A stretch of 64,000 nucleotides of DNA from Sphingomonas sp. 3P27F8 (GTDB taxonomy: Bacteria > Pseudomonadota > Alphaproteobacteria > Sphingomonadales > Sphingomonadaceae), in contig NZ_SCNL01000009.1 of the NCBI RefSeq assembly GCF_005502745.1, positions 62,001 through 126,000 of the forward strand, read 5' to 3'. The notes under the pieces are model-generated. The model worked only from the letters and a program-made list of their open reading frames with translations, was not told the DNA's origin and did no database searches. Both the position numbers and the translations under genes were made by a program. How positions within the stretch are numbered: position 1 is the stretch's first letter; each line of letters opens with the position of its first letter. Positions 47,804-59,473 of the stretch are shown piece by piece.

Positions 47804-47974
47804 CGCGAAACCGCCGGGTTCGCGACGGGCCGGATCCACTGCTGGTCAACACCCGGACCGGGCGGGCCGGCGACGTGATCCACGGCGCATTCCGCCAGCC
47901 GCCGTGCGGGGAAGCGGCGCGCATGACCGCTTCACCGCCCCGATTTCGCTTTCCCCGGTTGTCGTGTTCCGTTT

Positions 47975-49009
47975 ATGTCCCTCGCGATGACCGATGCCGA
48001 CCGCCTGCTGACCCCCGCCCGCCGGCCGGAAGACGTGGACGCAGCGTTGCGCCCGCGCACGCTGGACGAGTTCGTCGGGCAGAAGGCCGCGCGCGAGAAT
48101 CTGCGCGTCTTCATCCAGGCGGCACGATCCCGGGGCGACGCGCTCGACCATGTCTTGCTGTTCGGGCCGCCCGGGCTGGGCAAGACCACGCTCGCGCAGA
48201 TCGTCGCGCGCGAGATGGGCGTGGGATTTCGCGCTACTTCCGGGCCGGTGATCGCGAAATCGGGCGATCTGGCGGCGCTGCTCACCAATCTCGAGGATGG
48301 CGACGTGCTGTTCATCGACGAGATCCACCGCCTCCAGCCCGCCGTAGAGGAAGTGCTCTATCCGGCGATGGAGGATCGCGCGCTCGATCTGATGATCGGC
48401 GAGGGGCCATCGGCGCGCTCCGTGCGGATCGATCTGCCGCGCTTCACGCTTGTCGGCGCGACGACCCGGCAGGGGCTGCTCACGACCCCGCTGCGCGATC
48501 GCTTCGGCATTCCGGTGCGCCTGCAATTCTATACGGTGGACGAACTGGAGCATGTCGTGTCACGCGCGGCACGGTTGCTCGATCTTCACATCGCGCCGGA
48601 CGGCGCCGCGGAGATCGCGCGCCGGGCGCGTGGCACGCCGCGCATCGCCGGCCGCCTGCTGCGCCGGGTGCGCGATTTCGCCAATGTCGCGGGCACGCTG
48701 GAGGTGGACGCGACCGCCGCCGATCGCGCGCTGAACCGGCTGGAAGTGGACCACCTTGGCCTTGACGCGATGGACCGGCGCTATCTGACGATGATCGCGG
48801 ACATTTATCGCGGCGGCCCGGTGGGCGTGGAAACGCTTGCTGCCGGATTATCGGAACCGCGCGACACGATCGAGGAGGTGATCGAGCCGTATCTGATCCA
48901 GCTCGGCCTCGTCGCACGCACCGCGCGCGGGCGCTGCCTAAACGCCGGTGGCTGGAAGCACCTCGGGCTGAACCCGCCGGCCGGGAGCGAGGGCGACCTG
49001 TTCGAATAG
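47975..49009 (+). CDS. ruvB: Holliday junction branch migration ATPase RuvB
   Basis: A 344-residue AAA+ motor. It has Walker [12 protein letters not shown] (about 64-74), Walker [11 protein letters not shown], sensor [18 protein letters not shown] and the winged-helix C-terminal domain with [17 protein letters not shown]. It drives branch migration with RuvA. The start could also be ATG 47987 ([10 protein letters not shown]), closer to other sphingomonad RuvB N-termini; neither has a clear SD. The 171 bp upstream hold no recognised element. Confidence 0.97.
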   Translation: MSLAMTDADRLLTPARRPEDVDAALRPRTLDEFVGQKAARENLRVFIQAARSRGDALDHVLLFGPPGLGKTTLAQIVAREMGVGFRATSGPVIAKSGDLAALLTNLEDGDVLFIDEIHRLQPAVEEVLYPAMEDRALDLMIGEGPSARSVRIDLPRFTLVGATTRQGLLTTPLRDRFGIPVRLQFYTVDELEHVVSRAARLLDLHIAPDGAAEIARRARGTPRIAGRLLRRVRDFANVAGTLEVDATAADRALNRLEVDHLGLDAMDRRYLTMIADIYRGGPVGVETLAAGLSEPRDTIEEVIEPYLIQLGLVARTARGRCLNAGGWKHLGLNPPAGSEGDLFE

Positions 49010-49053
49010 ATGGCGCGGGGCTGATGCCGGCAGGTCTGGGTCCGGCCGAATGA

Positions 49054-49311
49054 TCGCACGTCAATATCCGCTACGATACGCCGAACGATCCCGTTCGAAT
49101 TTGCGTTCTCGAAAACCACCCGGTCATGCCCATGGAAATCGGCATCGGGCGCATAGAATATGACTTTGCCGGGCACCTTCTGTCGATCGCAGGCGACACG
49201 CGGATCGGGCGGCGTGACATTGGGATAGAACGACTCATTCGGATCCACAAAGAACTCGTCAAGCAGCCGGCCAGTACACGCCGTCCGATTCTTCCAGGCG
49301 CCATTTTTCCC
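49054..49311 (-). pseudogene. decayed 3' part of a secreted hypothetical protein gene
   Basis: Between ruvB and ptsP the minus strand encodes about 86 residues with the look of a real protein C-terminus: DEFFVDPNESFYPNVTPPDP, CDRQKVPGKVIFYAPDAD and FHGHDRVVFENANSNG, like sphingomonad secreted proteins with C-terminal Ig-like strands. A stop (TAA, 49312-49314) cuts it off upstream, no start or signal peptide is found, and no stop follows the natural end, so the frame runs into ruvB. A relic is the best reading. The rest of 49010-49456 shows nothing else. Confidence 0.5.
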
Positions 49312-49456
49312 TTACCCTTTCGGTGATGCGGCGAGATTATCGGGCCCCGAAGTTCGCTCACGCGACATTACGGATAATTCATCCATAATTTCGGTTGTGA
49401 GCACTGCCAGAAAATGCTGCGTGGCACCCAACGCCCCGGTCTGATAGCGCTGTCCC

Positions 49457-51733
49457 ATGCCCGTTTCCGCCGCCGCTTCCGCCCGCGAGATCCTTGTCCG
49501 CCTCCACGATGTGATGGCGGCGCGATCGAACGCGCAGGCGAAGCTCAATCAGGTGGTGGAGATCATCGGCGAAGCACTGGATAGCGAGGTGTGCTCGATC
49601 TACCTGCTGCGCGAGGGCGTGCTGGAGCTGTTCGCGACGCGCGGGCTGGATGCGAGCGCGGTGCACGTGACGAAGCTTGCGCTCGGCGAGGGGCTGGTCG
49701 GCACGATCGCGAGCGATGTCGAGGTGCTCAACCTGGACGAGGCGGCCAGCCATCCGCATTTCGCCTATCGCCCCGAAACGGGGGAAGAGCGCTTCCAGAG
49801 CTTTGCCGGCGTGCCAATCATCCGCCGCGAGCGCGCGGTGGGCGTCCTTTCGGTGCAGCACACCGAGGCGCGCAAATATGCCGACGTGGAGATCGAGGCG
49901 CTCCAGACGGTCGCTATGGTGCTGTCCGAGCTTATCGCCAACGCAGGGCTGATCGACGAGGCGACCGGCCCCGGCGGCGACCGGCCGCAGTCCACCGCCA
50001 GCGTGCGTATCGCGGGCCAGAAGCTGGTCGACGGGATGGCGGCGGGCTATGCGGTGTTCCACCAGCCGCGGATCACGATCGAACACACTGTCGCGGAGGA
50101 CACCGAGGCGGAGCGCCATCGCGTCTATGCCGCCTTCGACAAGATGCGCGAACAGATCGAGCGCATGACGCGCGAGGCAGAGTTCGGCGTCGGCGGCGAG
50201 CATGACGAGGTTCTCGCCACCTACAAGATGTTCGCCTATGACGAGGGTTGGGCGCGGCGCATCAACGAGGCGATCGACAGCGGCCTTACCGCCGAGGCGG
50301 CGATCGAGCGCGTCCAGCAGCGCACCCGGCAGCGGATGCGCCAGATCGATGACCCGCTGCTGGCGGACCGGATGCACGATCTGGAGGATCTGGCGAACCG
50401 CCTGCTGCGGATCGTTTCCGGTCAGATGGGCACCGCCGCGCAACTCGGCCTGCGCCGCGACACGATCCTCATCGCGCGTAACCTGGGCCCCGCCGAACTG
50501 CTCGAATATGATCGCCGGCGGCTCAAGGGCGTGATCCTCGAGGAAGGATCGCTGACGGCGCACGTCACGATCGTCGCGCGGGCGATGGGGGTGCCGGTGC
50601 TCGGCCGCGTGCGCGACGTGCGCCGGCTGATCGCGGACGGCGATCTCCTGCTGCTCGACGTGAACGAGGGAACGGTGGTGGTGCGCCCGTCCCCCGCGAT
50701 GGAGGAGGCGTTCGATTCAAAGCTCGCGCTACGCCAGAAGCGTCGCGCCGCTTATGCCGCCTTGCGCGAGGTGGCGCCCGAAACGACGGACGGGCACCGC
50801 GTAAAGGTCATGGTCAACGCCGGGCTGCGCGACGATGTCGCCGCGCTCGACCTGACCGGCGCGGACGGGATCGGCCTGTTCCGCACGGAATTCCAGTTCC
50901 TCGTTTCCGCCACCCTGCCCTCGCGCGAGCGTCAGCAGCGGCTCTATCGCGAGGTGCTGGATGCCGCGGGCGAGCGCCCGGTGGTGTTCCGCACCATCGA
51001 TATCGGCGGGGACAAGGCGCTGCCGTATCTGAAGGACAATCCCGCCGACGAGGAGAACCCGGCAATGGGCTGGCGCGCGCTGCGCCTCGGCCTAGAGCGC
51101 GAGGGGCTGATGAAGGTGCAGGCCCGCGCCCTGCTGGAGGCCGGGGCCGGGCGCACATTGAACGTGATGTTTCCGATGGTGTCGGAGGCGTGGGAGTTCG
51201 ACGAGGCGCGCGCGCTGTTCGAAGCGCAGCGCGAATGGCTGCTCAATCGCGGCCGCCGTCTGCCCGCCGATATCCGCTACGGCGCGATGCTGGAGGTGCC
51301 GAGCCTTGCCTATCAGCTCGATCTGCTGCTGCCGAAGTTGCAGTTCATCTCGGTGGGCACCAACGATCTGACCCAATTCCTGTTCGCCGCCGATCGCGCC
51401 AATCCGAAGCTGGCGGACCGCTATGACTGGCTCTCGACATCGATCCTGCGCTTTCTCGCGAGCGTCGTGGAGCCAGTACGCGCGGCGGGCGTGACGCTCA
51501 CGATCTGTGGCGAAATGGGCGGGCGGCCGCTGGAGGCGATGGCGCTGATCGGCCTCGGCATCGAGCGGCTGTCGATCACCCCGGCGGCGGTCGGCCCGAT
51601 CAAGGCGATGATCCGTTCGCTCGATCGCAGCGCGGTGATGGCGGAAATGCGGCGCCTGCTCGCGACGCCCCCGCGCGACTTTCGCGGCGCACTGGCCGCG
51701 TTCGCCGCCGCGCAGGGCGTCGAATTGGGGTAG
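49457..51733 (+). CDS. ptsP: phosphoenolpyruvate--protein phosphotransferase EI-Ntr
   Basis: A 758-residue enzyme I of the nitrogen PTS. An N-terminal GAF domain (about 1-150; LGEGLVGTIASDV, FAGVPIIRRERAVGVLSVQH) precedes the enzyme I part: the phospho-His swivel TAHVTIVARAMG (His about 369), the TIM-barrel GIGLFRTEFQF, VFRTIDIGGDKALPY, SVGTNDLTQFLFAADR and ICGEMGGRP. It passes phosphate from PEP to NPr and then EIIA-Ntr, linking nitrogen/carbon status to regulation. Its own promoter lies in the 447-bp gap after ruvB. Confidence 0.96.
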   Translation: MPVSAAASAREILVRLHDVMAARSNAQAKLNQVVEIIGEALDSEVCSIYLLREGVLELFATRGLDASAVHVTKLALGEGLVGTIASDVEVLNLDEAASHPHFAYRPETGEERFQSFAGVPIIRRERAVGVLSVQHTEARKYADVEIEALQTVAMVLSELIANAGLIDEATGPGGDRPQSTASVRIAGQKLVDGMAAGYAVFHQPRITIEHTVAEDTEAERHRVYAAFDKMREQIERMTREAEFGVGGEHDEVLATYKMFAYDEGWARRINEAIDSGLTAEAAIERVQQRTRQRMRQIDDPLLADRMHDLEDLANRLLRIVSGQMGTAAQLGLRRDTILIARNLGPAELLEYDRRRLKGVILEEGSLTAHVTIVARAMGVPVLGRVRDVRRLIADGDLLLLDVNEGTVVVRPSPAMEEAFDSKLALRQKRRAAYAALREVAPETTDGHRVKVMVNAGLRDDVAALDLTGADGIGLFRTEFQFLVSATLPSRERQQRLYREVLDAAGERPVVFRTIDIGGDKALPYLKDNPADEENPAMGWRALRLGLEREGLMKVQARALLEAGAGRTLNVMFPMVSEAWEFDEARALFEAQREWLLNRGRRLPADIRYGAMLEVPSLAYQLDLLLPKLQFISVGTNDLTQFLFAADRANPKLADRYDWLSTSILRFLASVVEPVRAAGVTLTICGEMGGRPLEAMALIGLGIERLSITPAAVGPIKAMIRSLDRSAVMAEMRRLLATPPRDFRGALAAFAAAQGVELG

Positions 51734-51848
51734 ATCGTGGACTAACACAGGTAAGTGTGATTGACACGCAACCCGGCCTTTGGGACACGTCATTGGAATA
51801 GCGGGCCCGAAACAAATACATGGTTGCGGCCCGCAGCCGGAGATTTCA

Positions 51849-52769
51849 ATGACCGACGCCGCCACCGGCGATCAGACGACACTGTTTCCCCGTCCGGTCG
51901 GGGAGCGATTGCGCATCGCCCGCGACGCGCAGGGGATGACGCTGGCGGAAATCGCCGCGCGCACCCGCGTGCCGCAGCGACATCTGGAAGCGATCGAGAA
52001 CGGCGGTTACGCGTCCCTTCCCTCTCCGACCTATGCGGTGGGGTTCGCCCGCGCCTATGCCCGTGCGGTCGGCGAGGATGAGGTGGCGATCGCACGCGAA
52101 ACGCGTGAGGAAGTGGCGCGGCTCGGCCGGCCGGTGGCGCAATATCAGCCGTATGAGATCGCCGATCCGGCGCGCGTCCCTTCGCGCGGCGTGGTGATCG
52201 TGGCCGCCGGGATCGCGCTTGCGGTGATAGTGCTGGCGGTGCTGTGGTTCGCGGTCGGCAAGTGGCGCAGCGACAACGACCATGCCGCACCCGGCGCCGC
52301 ACCGGCCGTCGCGGTGGCGGTGCCGGCGGCGCAACCATCGGCTGCGGTGCCCGCCCAGGCCCACGTCACGCTCACGGCCTCCGACGATGTATGGTTGCGC
52401 GTCTATGATGCCGACGACAAGTCGCTGTACCTCGGCACCATGAAGGCGGGCGATCGTTTCGACGTGCCGGCGGACGCGAAGGACCCGAAGATCAACGTCG
52501 GGCGGCCGGACAAGCTGACGGTCACGCTGAACGGGTCCGCGCTGCCGCCGCTTGGCGACGGATCGCGGCCGATCAAGGGCGTGGCGGTAAGCGCCAGCGC
52601 ACTGGCGGCGCGGGTCGCGGGCAAGCCGGCGGCGACGCCGACCGCCGCCGCGACACCATCCGCGCGGCCGACCGCCACCGCGCCGGCACCGACCAAGCCA
52701 CCCGCCGCCTTCGCAAATCCGGCGCCGGAAGCGGCCGGCAATGCGACGACGCCGGATGCGGGAAATTGA
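51849..52769 (+). CDS. RodZ-like HTH membrane protein
   Basis: A 306-residue protein: cytoplasmic HTH_25 domain at 17-75 (GERLRIARDAQGMTLAEIA, PQRHLEAIENGGYASLP), one transmembrane helix at about 114-137, and a periplasmic DUF4115 domain (VTLTASDDVWLRVYDADDKS, LYLGTMKAGDRFDVP, VTLNGSALPPLGDGS) with an Ala/Pro/Thr-rich tail. This is the architecture of RodZ, which anchors MreB in the rod-shape complex. It lies between ptsP and cpoB, 115 bp after ptsP. Confidence 0.88.
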   Translation: MTDAATGDQTTLFPRPVGERLRIARDAQGMTLAEIAARTRVPQRHLEAIENGGYASLPSPTYAVGFARAYARAVGEDEVAIARETREEVARLGRPVAQYQPYEIADPARVPSRGVVIVAAGIALAVIVLAVLWFAVGKWRSDNDHAAPGAAPAVAVAVPAAQPSAAVPAQAHVTLTASDDVWLRVYDADDKSLYLGTMKAGDRFDVPADAKDPKINVGRPDKLTVTLNGSALPPLGDGSRPIKGVAVSASALAARVAGKPAATPTAAATPSARPTATAPAPTKPPAAFANPAPEAAGNATTPDAGN

Positions 52770-52821
52770 TCGCGTTCACGGTTTGACATCTTGATTGAGG
52801 GGAGCCCGCGCGCTCCGGGGG

Positions 52822-53766
52822 ATGACGGCGATGCGTAAGTTACTGTTGTTGGCTGGCGTGGCGATGTGCTGGGCGCTACCCGCCACCGCGCAATCCGGCC
52901 TGGAAGGCCGGGTCGGCAAGCTTGAAGGTGAGATGCGCGCCGTGCAGCGCAAGGTTTTTCCGGGCGGCGCGGGCGCAATCCCTTCCGTCGAACCGCAGAT
53001 CACCGGAGCGCCTGCGCCGGGTCGCGATATCGGCTCGCCCGCGACAACGCCGATCACCGACCTGACCCAGCGCGTCAGCTCGCTCGAACAGCAGGTCGCC
53101 TCGATGACGGGACAGATCGAGCAATCGCAATATCGCCTGCGCCAGCTTGAGGAGCAGTTCGCCGCCTATCGCAAGGAGATGGACGCGCGACTCGCCGGCA
53201 CCGCGCCAATCTCCGACACCGGCGGCCCGGCCGAGGGCTCCGGCGGACCTGCAACCTCCACGCCGGCCAGCAGGCCCGAAACGCCCGCGAGGAAGCCGGA
53301 AGCCGCTGCCCCCGCCCCCGGCAAGGACCCTGCCCGCGCCAAGCTGGTCGCGGCAGTGGAAAAGCCCGCGTCGGGCCAGGCCGATGAGGACGATTACATC
53401 TACGGTTATCGCCTGTGGCAGGCAAAGCTCTACCCGGAGGCCGCGGCGCAGCTCAAGAAAGTGGTCGCGGAATATCCCAAGTCGCGGCGCGCGAGCTTCG
53501 CGCAGAATCTGCTCGGCCGCTCCTATCTCGACGATGGCAAGCCCAGCCTTGCCTCGATCGCTTTTTACGACAATTACAAGAAGATGCCCGATGGCGAACG
53601 TGCGCCGGAAAGCCTTTATTATCTTGGCCAGTCGCTGATGAAGCTCAACAAGCCCGCCGACGCCTGCAAGGTCTATGGCGAGCTGGCGGATGTGTATGGC
53701 GCGAAGATCGGGGCCCAGATGCAGGCCGACATCACCCGCGCACGCACCGCCGCGAAGTGCAAGTGA
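52822..53766 (+). CDS. cpoB: cell division coordinator CpoB / YbgF (Tol-Pal associated)
   Basis: A 314-residue periplasmic protein: signal peptide (LLLLAGVAMCWALPATAQ), N-terminal coiled coil for trimerisation (LEGRVGKLEGEMRAVQRKV, LTQRVSSLEQQVASM), an Ala/Pro linker and three TPR repeats (YGYRLWQAKLYPEAAAQLKK, AQNLLGRSYLDDGKPSLAS, ESLYYLGQSLMKLNKPADA). It coordinates peptidoglycan synthesis with outer-membrane constriction at division. Start 52822 or 52831 (MRKLLLL); GGGGG lies just before. No pal gene is within the window; tilS follows. Confidence 0.94.
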   Translation: MTAMRKLLLLAGVAMCWALPATAQSGLEGRVGKLEGEMRAVQRKVFPGGAGAIPSVEPQITGAPAPGRDIGSPATTPITDLTQRVSSLEQQVASMTGQIEQSQYRLRQLEEQFAAYRKEMDARLAGTAPISDTGGPAEGSGGPATSTPASRPETPARKPEAAAPAPGKDPARAKLVAAVEKPASGQADEDDYIYGYRLWQAKLYPEAAAQLKKVVAEYPKSRRASFAQNLLGRSYLDDGKPSLASIAFYDNYKKMPDGERAPESLYYLGQSLMKLNKPADACKVYGELADVYGAKIGAQMQADITRARTAAKCK

Positions 53767-53792
53767 TGGCACGTTTACGGGACTGGTGAGGC

Positions 53793-54764
53793 ATGATGGT
53801 TGAGGCGGGCGACCTCGACCGTTTTCGCACCGATCTCGATCGCCTGGCCCCCGGCGCGGGCATCATCGCGCTTGCCGTGTCGGGCGGCCCGGATAGCATG
53901 GCGCTGCTCGCGCTGGCCCATGCCGCGCGGCCGGACAGCGTTATCGTCGCAACCGTCGATCACCGCCTTCGCTCCGCCTCCGGCGAAGAGGCCGCGATGG
54001 TCGCGCGATATTGCGCTGCGCTCGGCCTGCCCCATGCGACGCTAGCCCCCGAAAAGCCGATCGCAGGCGCCAGCATCCAGGCGCTTGCGCGCGAGGCGCG
54101 TTATGCGCTGCTTGCGGACTGGGCGCGGGCGCGCGGTGCACGCGCGCTTGCCACCGCCCATCATGCCGACGATCAGGCCGAAACCTTCCTGATGCGCGCC
54201 GCCCGTGGCTCGGGTGTGTCCGGTCTTGCCGGGGTGCGGCCGCGCGCGGAGATCGCCGGCATGCCGGTCGTCCGCCCGTTGCTCGGCTGGCGGCGCACGG
54301 AGCTGCGCCAGATCGCAAGCAGGGCCGGGGCGCCGTTTGTCGACGATCCTAGCAATCAGGATACGCGATACGATCGGGTGAGGTTCCGCGCGTTGCTGGC
54401 CGACGCGCCCGCGCTGGACCCGGCCGCGCTCGCCCAGTCCGCGGCCGCCCTTGCCGAAGCGGAACAGGCGCTGTCATTCGCCGTCGACCGCCTCTGGTCG
54501 GAGCGCGCGAACGGCGATGTCACGCTTCGTCTCGACGTGGGCGGACTGCCGCGCGAACTGCGCCGCCGACTCGTCCGCCGCGCGATCGGGCTGGTTCGCA
54601 CGCATCATGCGATCGCCCTGCCCCCGTGGGGCGATGCCAGCAATGTCGAACCGCTGCTCGATTCGCTCGCGGCCGGCAAACGGGCCACCCAGGCCGGCGT
54701 GATGCTCACGCCGCGCGGCGATATGTGGAAAATCGAAAAAGCACCGTCCCGTCGATCACTCTGA
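53793..54764 (+). CDS. tilS: tRNA(Ile)-lysidine synthase
   Basis: A 323-residue PP-loop ATPase. The motif is AVSGGPDSMALL (S30-S35), with ATVDHRLRSASGEEA, ATAHHADDQAETFLMR and RPLLGWRRTELR as further family blocks. It converts C34 of tRNA-Ile(CAU) to lysidine, changing decoding from AUG to AUA. It is a short version with a reduced C-terminal domain, as is usual in alphaproteobacteria. Located 26 bp after cpoB and before ftsH, the common cpoB-tilS-ftsH order. Confidence 0.95.
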   Translation: MMVEAGDLDRFRTDLDRLAPGAGIIALAVSGGPDSMALLALAHAARPDSVIVATVDHRLRSASGEEAAMVARYCAALGLPHATLAPEKPIAGASIQALAREARYALLADWARARGARALATAHHADDQAETFLMRAARGSGVSGLAGVRPRAEIAGMPVVRPLLGWRRTELRQIASRAGAPFVDDPSNQDTRYDRVRFRALLADAPALDPAALAQSAAALAEAEQALSFAVDRLWSERANGDVTLRLDVGGLPRELRRRLVRRAIGLVRTHHAIALPPWGDASNVEPLLDSLAAGKRATQAGVMLTPRGDMWKIEKAPSRRSL

Positions 54765-54827
54765 CCGCTCTTGTTCCATTGCCATTAACCTCCTGTCGCC
54801 TACATTGGGGGACGTGAAAGGTAGCGC

Positions 54828-56798
<1,971 letters not shown>

Positions 56799-56815
56799 CC
56801 GGCGGAATTGCGATT

Positions 56816-56853
56816 AAAAACGCCCCGGCTCGACCGCCCGGGCGTTTTATTTT
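56816..56853 (+). terminator. rho-independent terminator after ftsH
   Basis: AAAACGCCCCGG (56817-56828) pairs with CCCGGGCGTTTT (56837-56848), an 11-12 bp stem with one bulge, followed by ATTTTG. The A-tract on the left gives a matching T-tract also on the minus strand, so it may serve the convergent P450 gene too. Confidence 0.85.
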
Positions 56854-56937
56854 GAATCGCGTGCACGCAAAAGCCATGCCGGCAAAACGCCATTTGCGCG
56901 GGTCGGGCCCCTGCCGGCAGCCAGTTAGCAGGAGCCG

Positions 56938-58179
56938 TCAGTAACGGCTCAACTCGACGGGCAGCTTGCGATAGCCGTGGACGAAACACGCCGATACGCG
57001 CTCCGGCTCGCCGACGACGTTCACGCGCATCCGGCGCTTGGCCATTTCCTCCAGCAGGATACCGACCTGGAGCTCCGCCAGTCGTGCGCCGACGCAGCGG
57101 TGGATGCCGTGGCCGAACGCCAGATGCCGCCGCGCATTCTCGCGATCCACGACGATCTGGTCGGCATTGTCGCCGAACACCGTCTCGTCGCGATTGGCGG
57201 AAATATACCAGAGGGCCAGTTTGTCACCGGCCTTGATCTGGTGCCCCATCAATTCGGTATCGGCGGTTGCGGTGCGACGCATGTGTGCGAGCGGCGTCTG
57301 CCAGCGGATAATTTCGCTCACGGTATTCGGGATGAGCGAGGGATCAGCCTCCAGCCTCGCGCGCTGATCCGGGAATTTATCCAGGCCGTAGGCGAGCGCC
57401 GACATCGTGTTGCGCGTCGTATCGTTGCCGCCGACGATCAGCAGGATCAGATTTCCGATAAATTCGAAATGATCCATGTGGCTCATCGCATCCGAATGAA
57501 TCATCATGCTGATGAGATCGGGCGTCTGCGGTTTGCCGACCTTCTGGTTCCACAAATTCTGGAAATAGGCGCCGCATTCATACATGTGCTGAAGCCGCTG
57601 CTGGCGCAGTTCCTCGCTTTTGACGATCTCGATATCACCAGCCCAATCGGACCAGAAGGTCAGCTTCCGGCGATCCTCCCACGGAAAATCAAACAGGATC
57701 GCCAGCATCTGCGTGGTGAGCTCGATCGAAACGGTATCTACCCAGTCAAACGTTTCGCCAAATGTCAGACTGTCTAGCACCTCTTCCGTACGGCGGCGGA
57801 TATCGGCGGACATGCGCGTCATCTCTGACGGGGTGAACGCAGGGGATACGGTACGTCGCTGGCCGGTGTGCACCGGTCGATCGCGCGCGATGAACATCGG
57901 CATCTTCACATCCGAATTCTCGATGAAATCGGCGAGCGTTATCCCACCCACCTCGGACGAATAGAGATCCGGGAGCGACTCCACTTCGACGATCGGCTTG
58001 TACGTGGAGACGGACCAGTAAGCGCCGTATTCCGAATTCTCCACCTTGTGCACGGGCGCGGTGGCACGCAGCGTCGCGAATGGCACCTGCCAGGTATCGT
58101 CGCGATATAGCTCGGCGCGGCTGACATCGAGCGGGTCGATGGCCGGAAAATCGCTCACATTCTTCGCCAGCGTAGCCAT
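56938..58179 (-). CDS. cytochrome P450, CYP153 family (alkane/terminal hydroxylase)
   Basis: A 413-residue soluble P450. The haem loop is FGHGIHRCVGARLAE (Cys362) and the I-helix GGNDTTRN (250-257); the stretch from IIRWQTPLAHMRRT to NRDETVF closely follows known CYP153 alkane hydroxylases. These enzymes hydroxylate the terminal carbon of medium-chain alkanes, fatty acids or terpenoids and need a [2Fe-2S] ferredoxin and a reductase, neither adjacent here. AGGAGA precedes the ATG. A palindrome enclosing a TTGACA box lies 39-52 bp upstream. Divergence from the ftsH region suggests an accessory insertion. Confidence 0.93.
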   Translation of the reverse strand: MATLAKNVSDFPAIDPLDVSRAELYRDDTWQVPFATLRATAPVHKVENSEYGAYWSVSTYKPIVEVESLPDLYSSEVGGITLADFIENSDVKMPMFIARDRPVHTGQRRTVSPAFTPSEMTRMSADIRRRTEEVLDSLTFGETFDWVDTVSIELTTQMLAILFDFPWEDRRKLTFWSDWAGDIEIVKSEELRQQRLQHMYECGAYFQNLWNQKVGKPQTPDLISMMIHSDAMSHMDHFEFIGNLILLIVGGNDTTRNTMSALAYGLDKFPDQRARLEADPSLIPNTVSEIIRWQTPLAHMRRTATADTELMGHQIKAGDKLALWYISANRDETVFGDNADQIVVDRENARRHLAFGHGIHRCVGARLAELQVGILLEEMAKRRMRVNVVGEPERVSACFVHGYRKLPVELSRY

Positions 58180-58217
58180 GAGTCTCTCCTATTCTTTGAT
58201 GCGAGAAAACTCCTAGC

Positions 58218-58231
58218 TGACATGAATGTCA
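58218..58231. promoter_or_regulatory. palindromic operator candidate upstream of CYP153
   Basis: TGACAT-GA-ATGTCA is a 6-bp inverted repeat with a 2-bp spacer, 39-52 bp upstream of the P450 ATG. In the P450 direction it starts within TTGACA, a perfect -35 hexamer, so a bound repressor would block the polymerase. It also overlaps the stop of the ABC permease gene. Confidence 0.5.
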
Positions 58232-59473
58232 ATAGCCGGCGCGATCGGCCCTCTGCTCCGCCTGGTTGAACAGCTTGCGCCACGCGCCCGCCGGGCTGCC
58301 GGACTGGAGCACACCCCGCCGGAACAGTCGCGCCCCGACCATGACGAAGATGGCGACCCACAATGCCTGCCATCCCAGCGCGAGGAGATGCGGCCACAAG
58401 TCCGGGCTGTTCACCGCGCGGCCCGCCATTGCGAAGGGTGAGGAAAGCGGGAAAATCTCCGCAAGCGTCGCCACCCACGACCCGGGATGCGATACCGCCG
58501 CAGAGGATAGACCGAACATCGCCACCTGAACGATCGTGATCGGAAGCGACAGCATCTGTATCTCGCGCATCGTCGATGCCTGCGCACCGACGCCAAGGAA
58601 TACTGAGCCGAGCAGGAGATAGGCCATCGCGAAATAGGCCGCGAACAGGAAGGCGAACACGCCAGTACCGACCGCCGGCGCCATTCCCGCGAGCCCGCCA
58701 CCGGGCAGCAGCGCGCTGACCTGACTCAGCACCACGCCCCAGAAAGTGACGAACAATACCGCCACCCCGAACATGCCGACCAGCTTGCCCAGGAATACGC
58801 TTTCCAGCGGCACGGCGGCAGCGAGCACCTCGATCACCTTGTTGTTGCGCTCCTCGGCCATCGTGCCGACCACCTGCCCCGATAGAAACAGGGTGAGGAA
58901 AAAGATGCCGAACACGGCAAAGAAGGCAGACGCGTTGCGCTTGCCGGCGTTTGGCTGCACGCGATCGACGACGCTGACGCGCGGCGCCGAATGCACCCGC
59001 GGATCGCGCGAGACACGAAGCGCGCGATCGGCCAGCGCAGCCAGATAATCGCCCGAGCGTCGCGCATCGGCGGCACGCAGGATCTGCGGGCGTTCCAGCG
59101 AACCTGCCATCACCGCCACGACATCCACGCCCGGCGTCGCGAGCGCCGCCCGCGCCTGAACCATCGCGTCGCCGCCCGGCCGGTGCAGTTCCAGCGCCGG
59201 CGGGCCCCCATCGCCGGGGAACAATGGCCGGAGCGCAGCATCCGCATCCCGCAGCAACGCCGCCTCGCGCGGCGCCGCGATCGCCACCACGCGCGTCCGA
59301 TCTGCAGCGCCCGCCGTAACGCTCGCCGCGCCCAGGCCGCCGATCGCGCCGAACGATCCCATGATGACCGGCGCGAACAGGAAAATCAGGAAGATCGGCG
59401 TGAACACCGTTGCGATGAAATCGCGCCGTGCGATCGTCAGCGTCTGGCGCAAGGCACGCGGCAGCCGCGTCAT
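58229..59473 (-). CDS. ABC-2 type transporter permease (NatB-like)
   Basis: A 414-residue permease: an N-terminal helix (DFIATVFTPIFLIFLFAPVI), a periplasmic region of about 120 residues, then five hydrophobic helices including FFAVFGIFFLTLFLSGQVVG and, in between, TMAEERNNKVIEVLAA, the conserved coupling-loop motif of NatB/YhaP-type permeases. With the ATPase at 59470 it forms an exporter, possibly for Na+ or a drug. Coupled to it by ATGA (59470-59473). Confidence 0.9.
   Translation of the reverse strand: MTRLPRALRQTLTIARRDFIATVFTPIFLIFLFAPVIMGSFGAIGGLGAASVTAGAADRTRVVAIAAPREAALLRDADAALRPLFPGDGGPPALELHRPGGDAMVQARAALATPGVDVVAVMAGSLERPQILRAADARRSGDYLAALADRALRVSRDPRVHSAPRVSVVDRVQPNAGKRNASAFFAVFGIFFLTLFLSGQVVGTMAEERNNKVIEVLAAAVPLESVFLGKLVGMFGVAVLFVTFWGVVLSQVSALLPGGGLAGMAPAVGTGVFAFLFAAYFAMAYLLLGSVFLGVGAQASTMREIQMLSLPITIVQVAMFGLSSAAVSHPGSWVATLAEIFPLSSPFAMAGRAVNSPDLWPHLLALGWQALWVAIFVMVGARLFRRGVLQSGSPAGAWRKLFNQAEQRADRAGY

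Noticed and set aside
47804..47974. Small gene between ruvA and ruvB
   Set aside because: No frame with acceptable start and composition; the stretch seems empty.
49379..50563. A 394-codon open frame antisense to ptsP
   Set aside because: Shadow of the ptsP codon bias; no motif or start signal.
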